Source: Pseudorhodobacter ferrugineus DSM 5888
Lineage (GTDB): Bacteria; Pseudomonadota; Alphaproteobacteria; Rhodobacterales; Rhodobacteraceae
Length of the DNA: 64,000 nucleotides
Assembly (NCBI RefSeq): GCF_000420745.1
Contig: NZ_ATVN01000012.1
Location: 1-64,000 of the forward strand
Direction of reading: 5' to 3'
Positions 17,941 through 30,257 of the stretch are shown here, piece after piece. The first letter of the stretch is position 1; every line of letters begins with the position of its first letter. A model generated the notes under the pieces. That model did no database searches. It had not been told where the DNA came from and saw only the letters and a program-made list of their open reading frames with translations. The translations under genes were made by a program, and so were the position numbers.

Positions 17941-17955
17941 TTAACCATTTGTTAA
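17941..17955 (+). promoter_or_regulatory. Perfect CtrA box
   Basis: TTAACCATTTGTTAA matches the full CtrA consensus TTAA-N7-TTAA exactly. It lies 98 nt upstream of the exported protein gene at 18053, so CtrA (encoded at 26576) probably controls it. Confidence 0.7.
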
Positions 17956-18052
17956 CTTAATGATTTATTCACCATGAGCTTTTTGGCATAAAGGTCTCAG
18001 TTCAAAACAACGTCGCGCCCTTTGGTGGCCCCCTTAAGGGATAGGACGTCCC

Positions 18053-18760
18053 ATTTCACAAGCTACCATCACGAAAACGACCCTGCTGCGGTCGCTGCTG
18101 ACTTACGGCACCATTTTCTATGCATCCCCAATCCTTGCCCAAAGCGCTTCTTTGGGCCTTAACTTTGCCGAGGGCGAGCTTCCCTATGGCATAACGGGCA
18201 ACACGGGTGGCCCGATTGGCCGTATCACAGGCGATTCTTGCCTCACCGATGCGCTTGCTATGCAACTGGATCTTTCGGCAACATCTTATGCCGGCGGCAC
18301 ATTGGGCCAGATTGATGCGCATATATATTTGATGCCACGTGAAAGCTTCAAATACGGGGTATTCGTGTCGCTGGCCGATGTCGATGGCCGCGAGGCTACG
18401 ATTGGCAGCGCAGGCGTTGAGGTGATTTCGGACGTATCCGACCGCACCCAGATCGAGGCAAAGGCCGAAATTGGCATTGCGACCCATCGCATGGCTGGTG
18501 CGCGGCGCAACATGGATTTCATCGCAGCGCGCTTTGGCGCCTTCCACACGTTCAATGACACGACTACGGCCTATATCGAGGCGTCGGTAAGCGAGTTTGA
18601 CGAGGCGTTTTTGCGCGCTGTGGCTAATGGAGTGCGGGTCGGTCTTCACTATGACATTCCGAGCCAACCCATCCGGATCAGCGCGACCATCGGATATGAC
18701 AAGATGTCAGACCGCAATAGCCGCAAAGGCGAGGTTGTGACGCAGATTGGCGTAACATAG
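18053..18760 (+). CDS. Exported, probably outer-membrane barrel-like protein; likely ATT start
   Basis: The frame encodes a clear signal peptide ([17 protein letters not shown], cleavage after ILAQ) and about 200 residues of alternating beta-strand character ([47 protein letters not shown]). No ATG, GTG or TTG lies upstream of the signal sequence before an in-frame TAA. The best start is ATT 18053, with AAGGGATAGGA upstream, giving 235 residues. The first usual start codon is TTG 18152, which would remove the signal peptide. A perfect CtrA box precedes the gene. No family was recognised. Confidence 0.65.
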   Translation: MSQATITKTTLLRSLLTYGTIFYASPILAQSASLGLNFAEGELPYGITGNTGGPIGRITGDSCLTDALAMQLDLSATSYAGGTLGQIDAHIYLMPRESFKYGVFVSLADVDGREATIGSAGVEVISDVSDRTQIEAKAEIGIATHRMAGARRNMDFIAARFGAFHTFNDTTTAYIEASVSEFDEAFLRAVANGVRVGLHYDIPSQPIRISATIGYDKMSDRNSRKGEVVTQIGVT

Positions 18761-18890
18761 CACTTTAGCGCAGGCGGTAATTCGGTTGCAAGCCGTGCCT
18801 TTGGCTGATCGAAATCCTTGGATCGACTTCTGCTGCGGGGAATGTTCTATCCCCCTTTTCAAATGGGGCCCCAAGGGCTACATCTCGCCT

Positions 18891-20219
18891 ATGGAACAGA
18901 TATTAAACATCATCGGCGGCGGCATGGCCGGGTCAGAAGCAGCCTGGCAAGCCGCTCAAATGGGCGTTCGGGTCGTCATCCACGAAATGCGCCCCAAGGT
19001 CGCAACCTTTGCCCATCGCACTGGCAACTTGGCAGAAATGGTGTGCTCGAATTCCTTCCGGTCAGACGATAGCGAACAAAACGCCGTTGGCCTGCTGCAT
19101 TGGGAAATGGGCGCGGCGGATGGGATCATCATGCAAATCGCCCGCGCACACCGCTTGCCTGCGGGTGGCGCGCTGGCCGTCGACCGCGATACTTTTGCCG
19201 AGGATGTGACGGCACGGATACTGGCCCACCCGTTGATTTGTGTATCTTATGAAGAGATTACCGAACTTCCAACGGAAGGTCATTGGATCATCGCCACGGG
19301 CCCTTTGACATCGGGTTCTTTGGCGGCCAGCATTCGCACAGCGACTGGCGCCGATGCCTTGGCGTTTTTCGATGCAATCGCACCGATTGTTTATGCCGAA
19401 AGTGTCGATATGTCTGTGGCATGGATGCAGTCGCGTTATGACAAAGGCGATACCGAGGAAGAACAGACCGCCTATATGAACTGCCCGATGACCAAGGCGC
19501 AATATGAGGCGTTTATCGACGCGCTGTTGACGGCGGAAAAGACCGAGTTTCACGAAGGCGAAACGGCGGGTTATTTTGATGGCTGTTTGCCGATTGAGGT
19601 GATGGCCGAGCGTGGCCGTGAAACCCTGCGCTTTGGCCCGATGAAGCCTGTTGGCCTGACCAACCCGCATAACCCGTTAAAGCCCTATGCCGTGGTGCAA
19701 CTGCGCCGAGATAACAAACTGGGAACCCTGTACAACATCGTAGGCTTTCAGACAAAGATGAAGTATGGCGCGCAAATATCTGTTTTTAAAATGATTCCCG
19801 GCCTTCAGGATGCCAGCTTTGCGCGGCTTGGTGGCATTCACCGAAACACGTTCATAAATTCGCCCACTCTGCTTGACGATCAGATGCGCCTGAAATCGCG
19901 CCCCAATATCCGCTTTGCGGGGCAGATCACCGGGGTTGAAGGCTATGTCGAATCCTCTGCGATGGGCCTTTTGGCAGGCCGGATGGCGGCTGCAGAAATC
20001 TTGGGGCGTGACCTGCCCCCGCCGCCAGCCGATACCGCGATGGGCGCGCTGATCACCCATATAACCGGCGGGGCCGAAGCAAAAACCTTTCAACCGATGA
20101 ACGTGAACTTTGGCCTGTTCCCACCAATTGACGCCAAGGGCGGGCGGCGCGGGCGCAAAGACCGCTACAAAGCCTATACCGACCGCGCCAAAGAGGCCTT
20201 TACGGCGTGGCTTTCGTAA
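18891..20219 (+). CDS. trmFO: tRNA (uracil-54-C5)-methyltransferase, folate/FAD-dependent
   Basis: A 442-residue flavoprotein that makes ribothymidine at tRNA position 54 using methylene-tetrahydrofolate. The FAD-binding GGGMAG (9-14) is near the N terminus, with the typical HEMRP and CSNSFRSD segments and the redox cysteine in TAYMNCPM. It is the TrmFO type and lacks the C-terminal part of GidA/MnmG. ATG 18891 matches the usual start; AAGGG lies rather far (13 nt) upstream. Its stop overlaps the gluQRS start by 13 nt. Confidence 0.95.
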   Translation: MEQILNIIGGGMAGSEAAWQAAQMGVRVVIHEMRPKVATFAHRTGNLAEMVCSNSFRSDDSEQNAVGLLHWEMGAADGIIMQIARAHRLPAGGALAVDRDTFAEDVTARILAHPLICVSYEEITELPTEGHWIIATGPLTSGSLAASIRTATGADALAFFDAIAPIVYAESVDMSVAWMQSRYDKGDTEEEQTAYMNCPMTKAQYEAFIDALLTAEKTEFHEGETAGYFDGCLPIEVMAERGRETLRFGPMKPVGLTNPHNPLKPYAVVQLRRDNKLGTLYNIVGFQTKMKYGAQISVFKMIPGLQDASFARLGGIHRNTFINSPTLLDDQMRLKSRPNIRFAGQITGVEGYVESSAMGLLAGRMAAAEILGRDLPPPPADTAMGALITHITGGAEAKTFQPMNVNFGLFPPIDAKGGRRGRKDRYKAYTDRAKEAFTAWLS

Positions 20220-21046
20220 CGCGTTTTGCCCCCTCACCCACCGGCCCTTTGCATCTGGGCCACGCATATTCTGCAATCTTTGCACATGATACGGCACGTG
20301 CGCACGGCGGTCAATTCCTGTTGCGTATGGAAGACACAGACCTTGATCGTTCAAAACCCGAATGGGCTAGTTCTATTGTCACAGATATAACATGGCTCGG
20401 CCTGTCATGGGACGGGCCAATCCATACGCAATCCCGCCGTATTACAAACTATAATCAACGGCTTGAACGGCTTGTCGATCGGGGGCTGCTCTACCCCTGC
20501 GCCTGCTCACGCAATGACATTCGTGCAGCGCTAGCCGCGCCACAAGAAGGTGTTGCACATCAGGTTTATCCAGGGACCTGCCGCCACCGCCCGATGTCCA
20601 GCCGCCAACCCGAAGATGCGCTTCGACTGGATTTGGCCCAAGCCTTCTCTGAACTCGACCCTGTGCCGCTGGAATTCGTTGAAACCGGCGCTGCACATGC
20701 GTGCTTGCATCAGGTTGATCCGGTAGAGGCAATGGCAAAAATTGGCGATGTGATTCTAAGCCGAAAGGGCGAAGATATCGTCGCCTATTTCCTCGCTTCG
20801 ACCTTTGATGATGCGGATCAAGGGGTGACGCACGTCATTCGCGGTGAGGATCTGTTTGAATTTACACCGATTCAGGTCATCTTGCAGCGCCTTTTCAGCC
20901 TGCCCACCCCGATATATCATCATCACCGCCTGATCCGCGATGATCAAGGCAAAAGGTTGGCAAAGCGCGATGATGCACGTGCGCTGTCCAAGTTTTGTGC
21001 AGAAGGAGCAAGCCCCGCTGATATTCGTGCGATGGTCGGACTATAA
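20207..21046 (+). CDS. gluQRS: Glutamyl-Q tRNA(Asp) synthetase
   Basis: A 279-residue truncated relative of glutamyl-tRNA synthetase that attaches Glu to queuosine in tRNA(Asp). The class I HLGH motif (16-19), a zinc site with CACSRND and GTCRHR, and KRLAKRDD in place of KMSKS are visible. The anticodon-binding domain of GltX is missing, as expected. The start is GTG 20207, inside the trmFO reading frame end. Both neighbours act on tRNA. It converges with hisI with only 3 nt between the stops. Confidence 0.93.
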   Translation: MAFVTRFAPSPTGPLHLGHAYSAIFAHDTARAHGGQFLLRMEDTDLDRSKPEWASSIVTDITWLGLSWDGPIHTQSRRITNYNQRLERLVDRGLLYPCACSRNDIRAALAAPQEGVAHQVYPGTCRHRPMSSRQPEDALRLDLAQAFSELDPVPLEFVETGAAHACLHQVDPVEAMAKIGDVILSRKGEDIVAYFLASTFDDADQGVTHVIRGEDLFEFTPIQVILQRLFSLPTPIYHHHRLIRDDQGKRLAKRDDARALSKFCAEGASPADIRAMVGL

Positions 21047-21049
21047 ACC

Positions 21050-21406
21050 CTAAATCGGGTCTGCTGTGATGATTTCCACGCCGGCAGAGACTAACGTGTA
21101 AAAACACGACCGCCGATTGGTATGGCAGGCAGGCCCGGTCTGATCGACCTTCAACAGCAGGCAATCGCGGTCACAATCCACCCGAAACTCGACCAAGCGC
21201 TGCACATGCCCCGAGGTTTCGCCCTTGGCCCAAAATGCCCGACGCGACCGCGACCAATAGGTAACCTGCCCCGTTGCAATCGTGCGCTCGATGCTTGTCG
21301 CGTTCATCCACGCCATCATCAGCACGTCGCCCGTCGCATGATCCTGCGCAATCGCGGGGATAAGGCCGTTGGCATCATACTTTAGGCTGGTCGGATCAAA
21401 TGACAT
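21050..21406 (-). CDS. hisI: Phosphoribosyl-AMP cyclohydrolase
   Basis: A 118-residue enzyme opening the purine ring of PR-AMP in histidine synthesis. The metal ligands lie in DCDRDCLLLKVDQ and GPACHTNRRSCFY, the family signature. AAAGGAAAAG is 6 nt before ATG 21406; the longer frame to 21424 is unlikely. This is the single-domain form without the HisE pyrophosphatase. No other his genes are in the window. Confidence 0.95.
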   Translation of the reverse strand: MSFDPTSLKYDANGLIPAIAQDHATGDVLMMAWMNATSIERTIATGQVTYWSRSRRAFWAKGETSGHVQRLVEFRVDCDRDCLLLKVDQTGPACHTNRRSCFYTLVSAGVEIITADPI

Positions 21407-21472
21407 CAGTCTTTTCCTTTGCATCCCGTGCTTGGGCGACTATCTATGCGGTAACGCACGGAGATAAAAGCC

Positions 21473-21901
21473 ATGAGCGATGCCGAAATGATGAAGCTCT
21501 ATTCCGGTCGAATACTGGAATTGGCCGCGGATATTCCGCATTTGGGGCGATTGTCTGGGCCAATGGCGACGGTTCGCAAACGATCGCCGCTTTGCGGGTC
21601 GGTGGTAACGGTGGATCTGGTACTGCAAAACGGGCGCGTATCCGAATTCGCGCAGGATGTAAAAGCCTGCGCTTTGGGACAGGCGGCGGCAGCGATTTTG
21701 GGGCGCGGGGTGATCGGGCTTTCAACGACCGAGTTGCAACGCGGCCGTGATGCCTTGCGCGCAATGCTGGCAGGTGGCCCCGTGCCGCCTGCTCCGTTTG
21801 ACGGTTTCGCGGTGCTGGAACCCGCCCGCGCATTTCGCAATCGGCACGCCTCGATTCTATTGGCGATCGAAGCGACGGCAGAAGCAGCAGAAAGCCTGTA
21901 A
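21473..21901 (+). CDS. IscU/NifU-like iron-sulphur scaffold family protein
   Basis: A 142-residue NifU_N-fold protein. Two of the three scaffold cysteines are present, in SPLCGS (Cys41) and VKACALGQAAA (Cys65). At the third position, where IscU has His-Cys, this protein reads RNRHAS. It may therefore bind clusters differently or have another role. GGAG precedes the ATG. It is divergent from hisI and followed by a hairpin at 21907. Confidence 0.85.
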   Translation: MSDAEMMKLYSGRILELAADIPHLGRLSGPMATVRKRSPLCGSVVTVDLVLQNGRVSEFAQDVKACALGQAAAAILGRGVIGLSTTELQRGRDALRAMLAGGPVPPAPFDGFAVLEPARAFRNRHASILLAIEATAEAAESL

Positions 21902-21935
21902 AAAAACGCCGCACAACCCATTTGGGCTGGCGGCG
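21901..21935 (-). terminator. Rho-independent terminator of the 40-residue LexA-regulated gene
   Basis: Stem CGCCGC (21907-21912) / GCGGCG (21930-21935) with an inner CCC/GGG pair. On the minus strand it is followed by six U residues (A-run at 21901-21906). It lies 110 nt downstream of the small gene at 22046. Confidence 0.75.
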
Positions 21936-22045
21936 ATGAGTCGAGCGTATCTGAGATGCGTGGATACGGGGTGGGACAACCCCGGTGTTTTCCGAATGGC
22001 AAACACAAATTCACGCGCCCAAGGCAACAGATCGCAGGCAGTAAC

Positions 22046-22168
22046 TTAGATCAATGAGGGCAACGCAAGCCCAACAACCAGCACAGCAAAAATCGACATC
22101 ACCCCTAACACATCCTCAAACAGTGTTTGGGACGAACGGGCAGCAACGGCTTTGATTTCGGTGATCAT
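22046..22168 (-). CDS. 40-residue membrane miniprotein, LexA-controlled (SOS)
   Basis: Frame of 40 codons starting MITEIKAVAARSSQTL, with a charged/amphipathic N-terminal third and one membrane helix at the C terminus (VLGVMSIFAVLVVGLALPSL). AGCGAGGAGG stands just before the ATG, a strong ribosome site. Two perfect GTTC-N7-GTTC LexA boxes lie in the 80 nt upstream and a U-tailed terminator lies downstream, so it is a monocistronic unit. It is too short for routine annotation. By architecture it recalls SOS-induced division inhibitors such as Caulobacter SidA, but no sequence relation was seen; the function is inferred. Confidence 0.8.
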   Translation of the reverse strand: MITEIKAVAARSSQTLFEDVLGVMSIFAVLVVGLALPSLI

Positions 22169-22185
22169 TGGGAACCTCCTCGCTT

Positions 22186-22200
22186 GTTCACATATTGTTC
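22186..22200 (+). promoter_or_regulatory. LexA box 1
   Basis: GTTCACATATTGTTC, an exact match to the alphaproteobacterial SOS box GTTC-N7-GTTC. It lies 18 nt upstream of the start codon of the 40-residue gene, between its presumed promoter and ribosome site. Confidence 0.85.
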
Positions 22201-22223
22201 TCACACCCCCAGCGGATTGTAAA

Positions 22224-22238
22224 GAACTTTTTAAGAAC
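22224..22238 (-). promoter_or_regulatory. LexA box 2
   Basis: On the minus strand GTTCTTAAAAAGTTC, a second exact GTTC-N7-GTTC match 38 nt upstream of box 1 and in the opposite orientation. A further GTTC half-site lies at 22245-22248. It is just downstream of the recG stop codon. Confidence 0.85.
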
Positions 22239-22257
22239 ATTTGAGAACAAATAGAGA

Positions 22258-26504
<4,247 letters not shown>

Positions 26505-26575
26505 TTATCACCGCGTCCAGATGCGTCACATCAATCATCGCACCGTTTCGCCAGCCCATCACATTAACAAGCAAA

Positions 26576-27289
26576 TTACGCACCAATTGCAATGCGCGCG
26601 CTTTCTTGACCGGCGGCAGGATCGCGCAAAACATAACCTCTGCCCCAAACGGTTTCGATATGGTTCACACCGCCCGTTGCCTCGGCCAGTTTTTTACGCA
26701 GTTTGCAAATGAATACGTCAATAATCTTTAGCTCAGGTTCATCCATGCCGCCGTAAAGGTGATTCAAGAACATTTCTTTGGTCAGGGTCGTGCCCTTCCG
26801 CAGGCTCAGAAGTTCAAGCATTTGGTACTCTTTGCCCGTCAGATGCACTGATTTCCCATCTACCTCCACCGTCTTGGCATCCAGGTTCACGCAAACTTGC
26901 CCTGTTTTGATCACCGATTGTGAATGCCCCTTCGACCGACGGATAATAGCGTGGATTCGCGCCACCAACTCTTCACGATGAAAGGGCTTGGTCATGTAAT
27001 CGTCAGCACCGAAGCCAAAGCCCTTAAGCTTACTTTCCGTATCATCCGCCCCCGAAAGGATCAGGATAGGCGTATCTATCCGCGCCAAACGCAACTGACG
27101 CAGCACGTCATGGCCGCTCATATCCGGAAGGTTAAGATCAAGCAAAATCAGATCGTAATCATAAAGCTTTGCAAGATCGATCCCTTCCTCACCCAAGTCG
27201 GTACAAAATACGTTCAGGTTGGCATGGGTCAACATCAATTCAATACTGCGTGATGTTGTAGGATCGTCTTCAACCAAAAGAATTCTCAT
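26576..27289 (-). CDS. ctrA: Cell-cycle/motility response regulator CtrA
   Basis: A 237-residue OmpR-type regulator. The receiver has the acidic pocket EDD (7-9), phospho-acceptor Asp51 in [13 protein letters not shown] and TKPFHREE. The winged helix carries the highly conserved [20 protein letters not shown] stretch typical of CtrA. In Rhodobacterales CtrA mainly drives motility and gene-transfer-agent genes rather than being essential. GGAG precedes ATG 27289. TTAACC motifs upstream suggest autoregulation, and the SciP gene lies directly upstream on the same strand. Confidence 0.95.
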   Translation of the reverse strand: MRILLVEDDPTTSRSIELMLTHANLNVFCTDLGEEGIDLAKLYDYDLILLDLNLPDMSGHDVLRQLRLARIDTPILILSGADDTESKLKGFGFGADDYMTKPFHREELVARIHAIIRRSKGHSQSVIKTGQVCVNLDAKTVEVDGKSVHLTGKEYQMLELLSLRKGTTLTKEMFLNHLYGGMDEPELKIIDVFICKLRKKLAEATGGVNHIETVWGRGYVLRDPAAGQESARIAIGA

Positions 27290-27316
27290 ATAGCAACTCC
27301 GCATCTATCCGCTGTT

Positions 27317-27345
27317 GTTAACCACCATGCAGTCGAATGGTTAAC
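27317..27345. promoter_or_regulatory. CtrA half-site dyad in the ctrA promoter
   Basis: GTTAACCA (27317-27324) and its exact inverted copy TGGTTAAC (27338-27345) lie 28-56 nt upstream of ctrA. Each carries the TTAACC half-site; the minus-strand copy extends to TTAACCAT. The spacing differs from the TTAA-N7-TTAA box, so each would be read as a half-site. Confidence 0.6.
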
Positions 27346-27382
27346 TGGACGTTACTGTGATCTAGTCACTGCGAAATACAAT

Positions 27383-27661
27383 CTAAAGTTGTCTATATTT
27401 TTGAAGTGTTGTCACTTTTAGCGCATTTTCACCATGTGTTTCCACAGCAGCCCGCCATAATGCAAACTCCTCATCCGACAAGGAATACCGCTTTAGAGCC
27501 TCTGATTCGCTAATCAATCCATATGCGACAGCACGAACAACGATTGCCTTTCGGCTGGCCACCCAGCGGCGCGTTTCCGCGGGTGGCAGATCTGCTCGGC
27601 TTAACACCGATCCATCCGGAAGCGTTACCTGCCGGGGCCCATCAACTTTCTTAAGGTACAT
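27383..27661 (-). CDS. sciP: SciP-like CtrA inhibitor (DUF1153)
   Basis: A 92-residue helix-turn-helix protein of the DUF1153 family, represented by Caulobacter SciP, which binds CtrA and blocks its activation of promoters. Recognised from LPDGSVLSRADLPP, the RRWVASRKAIVVRAV helix, SLSDEEFALW and the C-terminal TLQKYRQL. ATG 27661 with GAGGG upstream gives the family's usual length. It is immediately upstream of ctrA on the same strand, so activator and inhibitor are linked. Confidence 0.88.
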   Translation of the reverse strand: MYLKKVDGPRQVTLPDGSVLSRADLPPAETRRWVASRKAIVVRAVAYGLISESEALKRYSLSDEEFALWRAAVETHGENALKVTTLQKYRQL

Positions 27662-27782
27662 CACCACAACCCTCTTTGTGTAAGGGCACTTTGCGGCATC
27701 AGGCTTAATCAAGCATGAAACGTGGGGTTGAGAGTGTGTTGCATTTTCCTATATTGCGAGACATCAGCGTAAAGGCGGACCC

Positions 27783-28922
27783 ATGTCACTTGATCACCCG
27801 ATGAATTCCTTAGGCTTTGCCAAGCCCCCTGCCGAGACCCGTGTCGTGGTTGCGATGTCAGGTGGGGTCGACAGCTCGGCCGTGGCGGCGCAACTGGCAT
27901 CCGAGGGCTATGATGTCGTGGGCGTGACCTTGCAGCTTTATGATCACGGGGCGGCGCTGGCGAAAAAAGGCGCGTGCTGTGCGGGCCGCGATATCCATGA
28001 TGCCCGCCGTGTGGCCGAGGTGATGGGTTTTCCGCATTATGTACTGGACTATGAGAACAAATTTCAGGAGGCGGTGATAGATGAATTTGCCGACGCTTAT
28101 CTGGCGGGGGCGACTCCGGTTCCGTGTATTCGCTGTAATGAGCGGGTGAAGTTCAAGGACCTTCTCAATACTGCCCGCGATTTGGACGCCGATTGTATGG
28201 CGACGGGTCATTATATCCAGCGCAAAGACGGGGCTTTGGGGCCAGAGCTTCATATGGCCGCCGATCATGCCCGCGATCAAAGCTATTTCTTGTTTTCCAC
28301 CACCGCGGAACAACTGGCCTATCTTAGGTTTCCGCTGGGCCATCTGGAAAGCAAGGCCGAGACACGGGCGCTGGCGGCGAAATTCGGGCTGGCGGTTTCG
28401 GATAAGCCAGACAGTCAAGATATCTGTTTTGTGCCCAACGGAAACTATGCAGCGGTGATTGAAAAGCTGCGGCCCGGCTCGGCAGATCCGGGGGAGATTG
28501 TGGATATGGAGGGGCGTGTTTTGGGCACCCATCGCGGGGTCATTCATTATACAATAGGGCAGCGGCGTGGGCTTGGGATCGGAGGGCTGGAAGACCCGCT
28601 TTATGTGGTCAAACTGGATGCCGATTTGAAGCGGGTCGTGGTTGGGCCGAAAGAGGCGCTGTCGACCCGGATCGTGCCTTTGAGAGAGATTAACTGGCTG
28701 GGGGACGCCCCGATGGAAAGCCAAAAAGAATGGTCTTTGATGGTCAAGGTCCGGTCCACCCGCCCGCCGCGTGAGGCGATTTTGAGGCCGATTTCGGCGA
28801 CCGAGGCTGAGGTAGAATTATTGAGCCCTGAAGAAGGGGTTTCGCCCGGACAGGCCTGTGTTTTTTATGAAGCAACGGGCAGTCGGGTTTTGGGGGGCGG
28901 GTGGATTTGGCGCGGCAAGTGA
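27783..28922 (+). CDS. mnmA: tRNA-specific 2-thiouridylase
   Basis: A 379-residue enzyme that puts sulphur on U34 of tRNA(Lys/Glu/Gln). The PP-loop SGGVDSSA is near residue 25. The catalytic cysteines are in [11 protein letters not shown] and [10 protein letters not shown]. The C-terminal beta-barrel has [18 protein letters not shown] precedes ATG 27783. It is divergent from sciP. A 20-bp palindrome follows 14 nt after the stop. Confidence 0.96.
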   Translation: MSLDHPMNSLGFAKPPAETRVVVAMSGGVDSSAVAAQLASEGYDVVGVTLQLYDHGAALAKKGACCAGRDIHDARRVAEVMGFPHYVLDYENKFQEAVIDEFADAYLAGATPVPCIRCNERVKFKDLLNTARDLDADCMATGHYIQRKDGALGPELHMAADHARDQSYFLFSTTAEQLAYLRFPLGHLESKAETRALAAKFGLAVSDKPDSQDICFVPNGNYAAVIEKLRPGSADPGEIVDMEGRVLGTHRGVIHYTIGQRRGLGIGGLEDPLYVVKLDADLKRVVVGPKEALSTRIVPLREINWLGDAPMESQKEWSLMVKVRSTRPPREAILRPISATEAEVELLSPEEGVSPGQACVFYEATGSRVLGGGWIWRGK

Positions 28923-28936
28923 GAGTTTTCCTGCGC

Positions 28937-28956
28937 AATGACCGCGCGCGGTCATT
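28937..28956. repeat. 20-bp perfect palindrome at mnmA 3' end
   Basis: AATGACCGCGCGCGGTCATT is perfectly self-complementary. As RNA it would form an 8-bp stem with a GCGC loop and could stabilise or end the mnmA message, but no U-run follows; as DNA it could be a protein site. Confidence 0.6.
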
Positions 28957-28995
28957 CTTGTAACCATTTGATAGTGTTATTATTTTAGATTTTTG

Positions 28996-29010
28996 TTAAC
29001 CTGATGTTAA
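28996..29010 (+). promoter_or_regulatory. Perfect CtrA box in a convergent intergenic region
   Basis: TTAACCTGATGTTAA fits TTAA-N7-TTAA exactly. It lies between the 3' ends of mnmA (+) and lpxB (-), so no annotated gene has it in its promoter. It may be chance, serve an unannotated small RNA, or have another role. Confidence 0.5.
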
Positions 29011-29062
29011 CCTGGGACGCGGGCGGCCTGCGTCACGGATGCACGGGGCGGGATGCAAGGGC

Positions 29063-29100
29063 GGATGCCTGCGGCGCAGGTATTTTGGCCAAGATGAAAT
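29063..29100 (+). repeat. Short hairpin plus GGTATTTTGGCCAAGATGAAA tail (intergenic repeat copy c)
   Basis: CCTGC-GGC-GCAGG (29068-29080) followed by TATTTTGGCCAAGATGAAA. The GGTATTTT-n-GAAA layout resembles the other repeat copies in this window, with a different stem. It lies 3' of both mnmA and lpxB. Confidence 0.45.
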
Positions 29101-29141
29101 GGGTAAAAATCGCTTTTGGACCGGCGATTTCGCGGTGCACT

Positions 29142-30257
29142 TCAGGGGCTGATTTGCGCCAGAACCGAGCGCGCGGCACGCAAGGCAGGGGGATCGCCGC
29201 CACGGCCGAGCCTTTGCATTGTAATATCCATCGCCCCTATTTGGGCGGCGCGCTTTGGCCCTTGGTCCATCAGGGCCAGCAACGTCGGCGCGATGTTTTC
29301 TGCGCGACACTCGGGGCCCAGAAATTCCGGCACAGCGCGGGTTTCGGACACCAGATTGACCAGCGTTACCGTGTCAATCAACGCGGCGCGGCGCATCAGC
29401 CAATGGGTGATCGGGTGCATTTTATAGGCGATGACCATCGGGCAGGCATTGGCCGCCAGTTCCAAAGACACAGTGCCAGAGGCGGCGATAGCACAGGTGG
29501 CGTTGGCGAAGGCTGCCCGTTTGTCATCAAGGTTTTCGATGATCTGCGGCTGCATGGGCCAGCTTTGGGTCAGATCGCGCACCAAATCTGCCACGCCGCG
29601 CACGGTTGGCAAGGCCACGCGGCCATTGGGGTGGTGTGCGTGTATCAGGCCAAGGGTTTCGCCGATGATGGGGGCAAGACGCGTCACCTCGCCGCGCCGC
29701 GAGCCGGGGAGCGCGAGGATGAGCGGGCCGTCGTGTGGGGATTTCGTGCCTAGGGGTTCCGAGACAACGGGATGGCCGACGAAATCGCAGGTCATGCCTG
29801 CGGCCTGCATCAAGGGCGGCTCGAACGGTAGAAGGGCGAGGACATGGTCGATATGCTGGGCCATTCTCGTGGCGCGACCGGGGCGCCATGCCCAGACCGA
29901 AGGGGCGACATAGTGGATGGTTTTTAGCGCCGGGTTGGCCTGTTTGACGATTTTTGCCACGCGCAGACAGAAATCGGGGCTGTCGATGGTGATCAGGGCG
30001 GCAGGGTTTTCGGCCAGTGTGGCTGCGGCCGTTTGCGCGATTCGGCGTTTGAGGTGGCGGTATTTTGGCAGGATTTCCGCGATGCCCATGATGGAAAGTT
30101 CCTCCATCGGGAAAAGCGATGTGAGGCCTTGGGCCTGCATCAAGGGGCCGCCGATGCCGTGGAATTGTAGGTTTGGCTGCAGCGTTTTCAGCGCTGCCAT
30201 CAGGGCGGCCCCAAGGCGGTCGCCCGAAGGTTCGCCCGCGATGAGAGTCAGTTTCAT
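29142..30257 (-). CDS. lpxB: Lipid A disaccharide synthase
   Basis: A 371-residue GT19 glycosyltransferase joining UDP-diacylglucosamine and lipid X to make the lipid A disaccharide at the inner membrane. Recognised from AGEPSGDRLGAALM at the start, FHGIGGPLM, and LPGSRRGEV and SGTVSLELA later. ATG 30257 overlaps the lpxI stop (ATGA). It is the last gene of the fabZ-lpxA-lpxI-lpxB chain, in which every junction overlaps, so the proteins are translationally coupled. Confidence 0.95.
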   Translation of the reverse strand: MKLTLIAGEPSGDRLGAALMAALKTLQPNLQFHGIGGPLMQAQGLTSLFPMEELSIMGIAEILPKYRHLKRRIAQTAAATLAENPAALITIDSPDFCLRVAKIVKQANPALKTIHYVAPSVWAWRPGRATRMAQHIDHVLALLPFEPPLMQAAGMTCDFVGHPVVSEPLGTKSPHDGPLILALPGSRRGEVTRLAPIIGETLGLIHAHHPNGRVALPTVRGVADLVRDLTQSWPMQPQIIENLDDKRAAFANATCAIAASGTVSLELAANACPMVIAYKMHPITHWLMRRAALIDTVTLVNLVSETRAVPEFLGPECRAENIAPTLLALMDQGPKRAAQIGAMDITMQRLGRGGDPPALRAARSVLAQISP

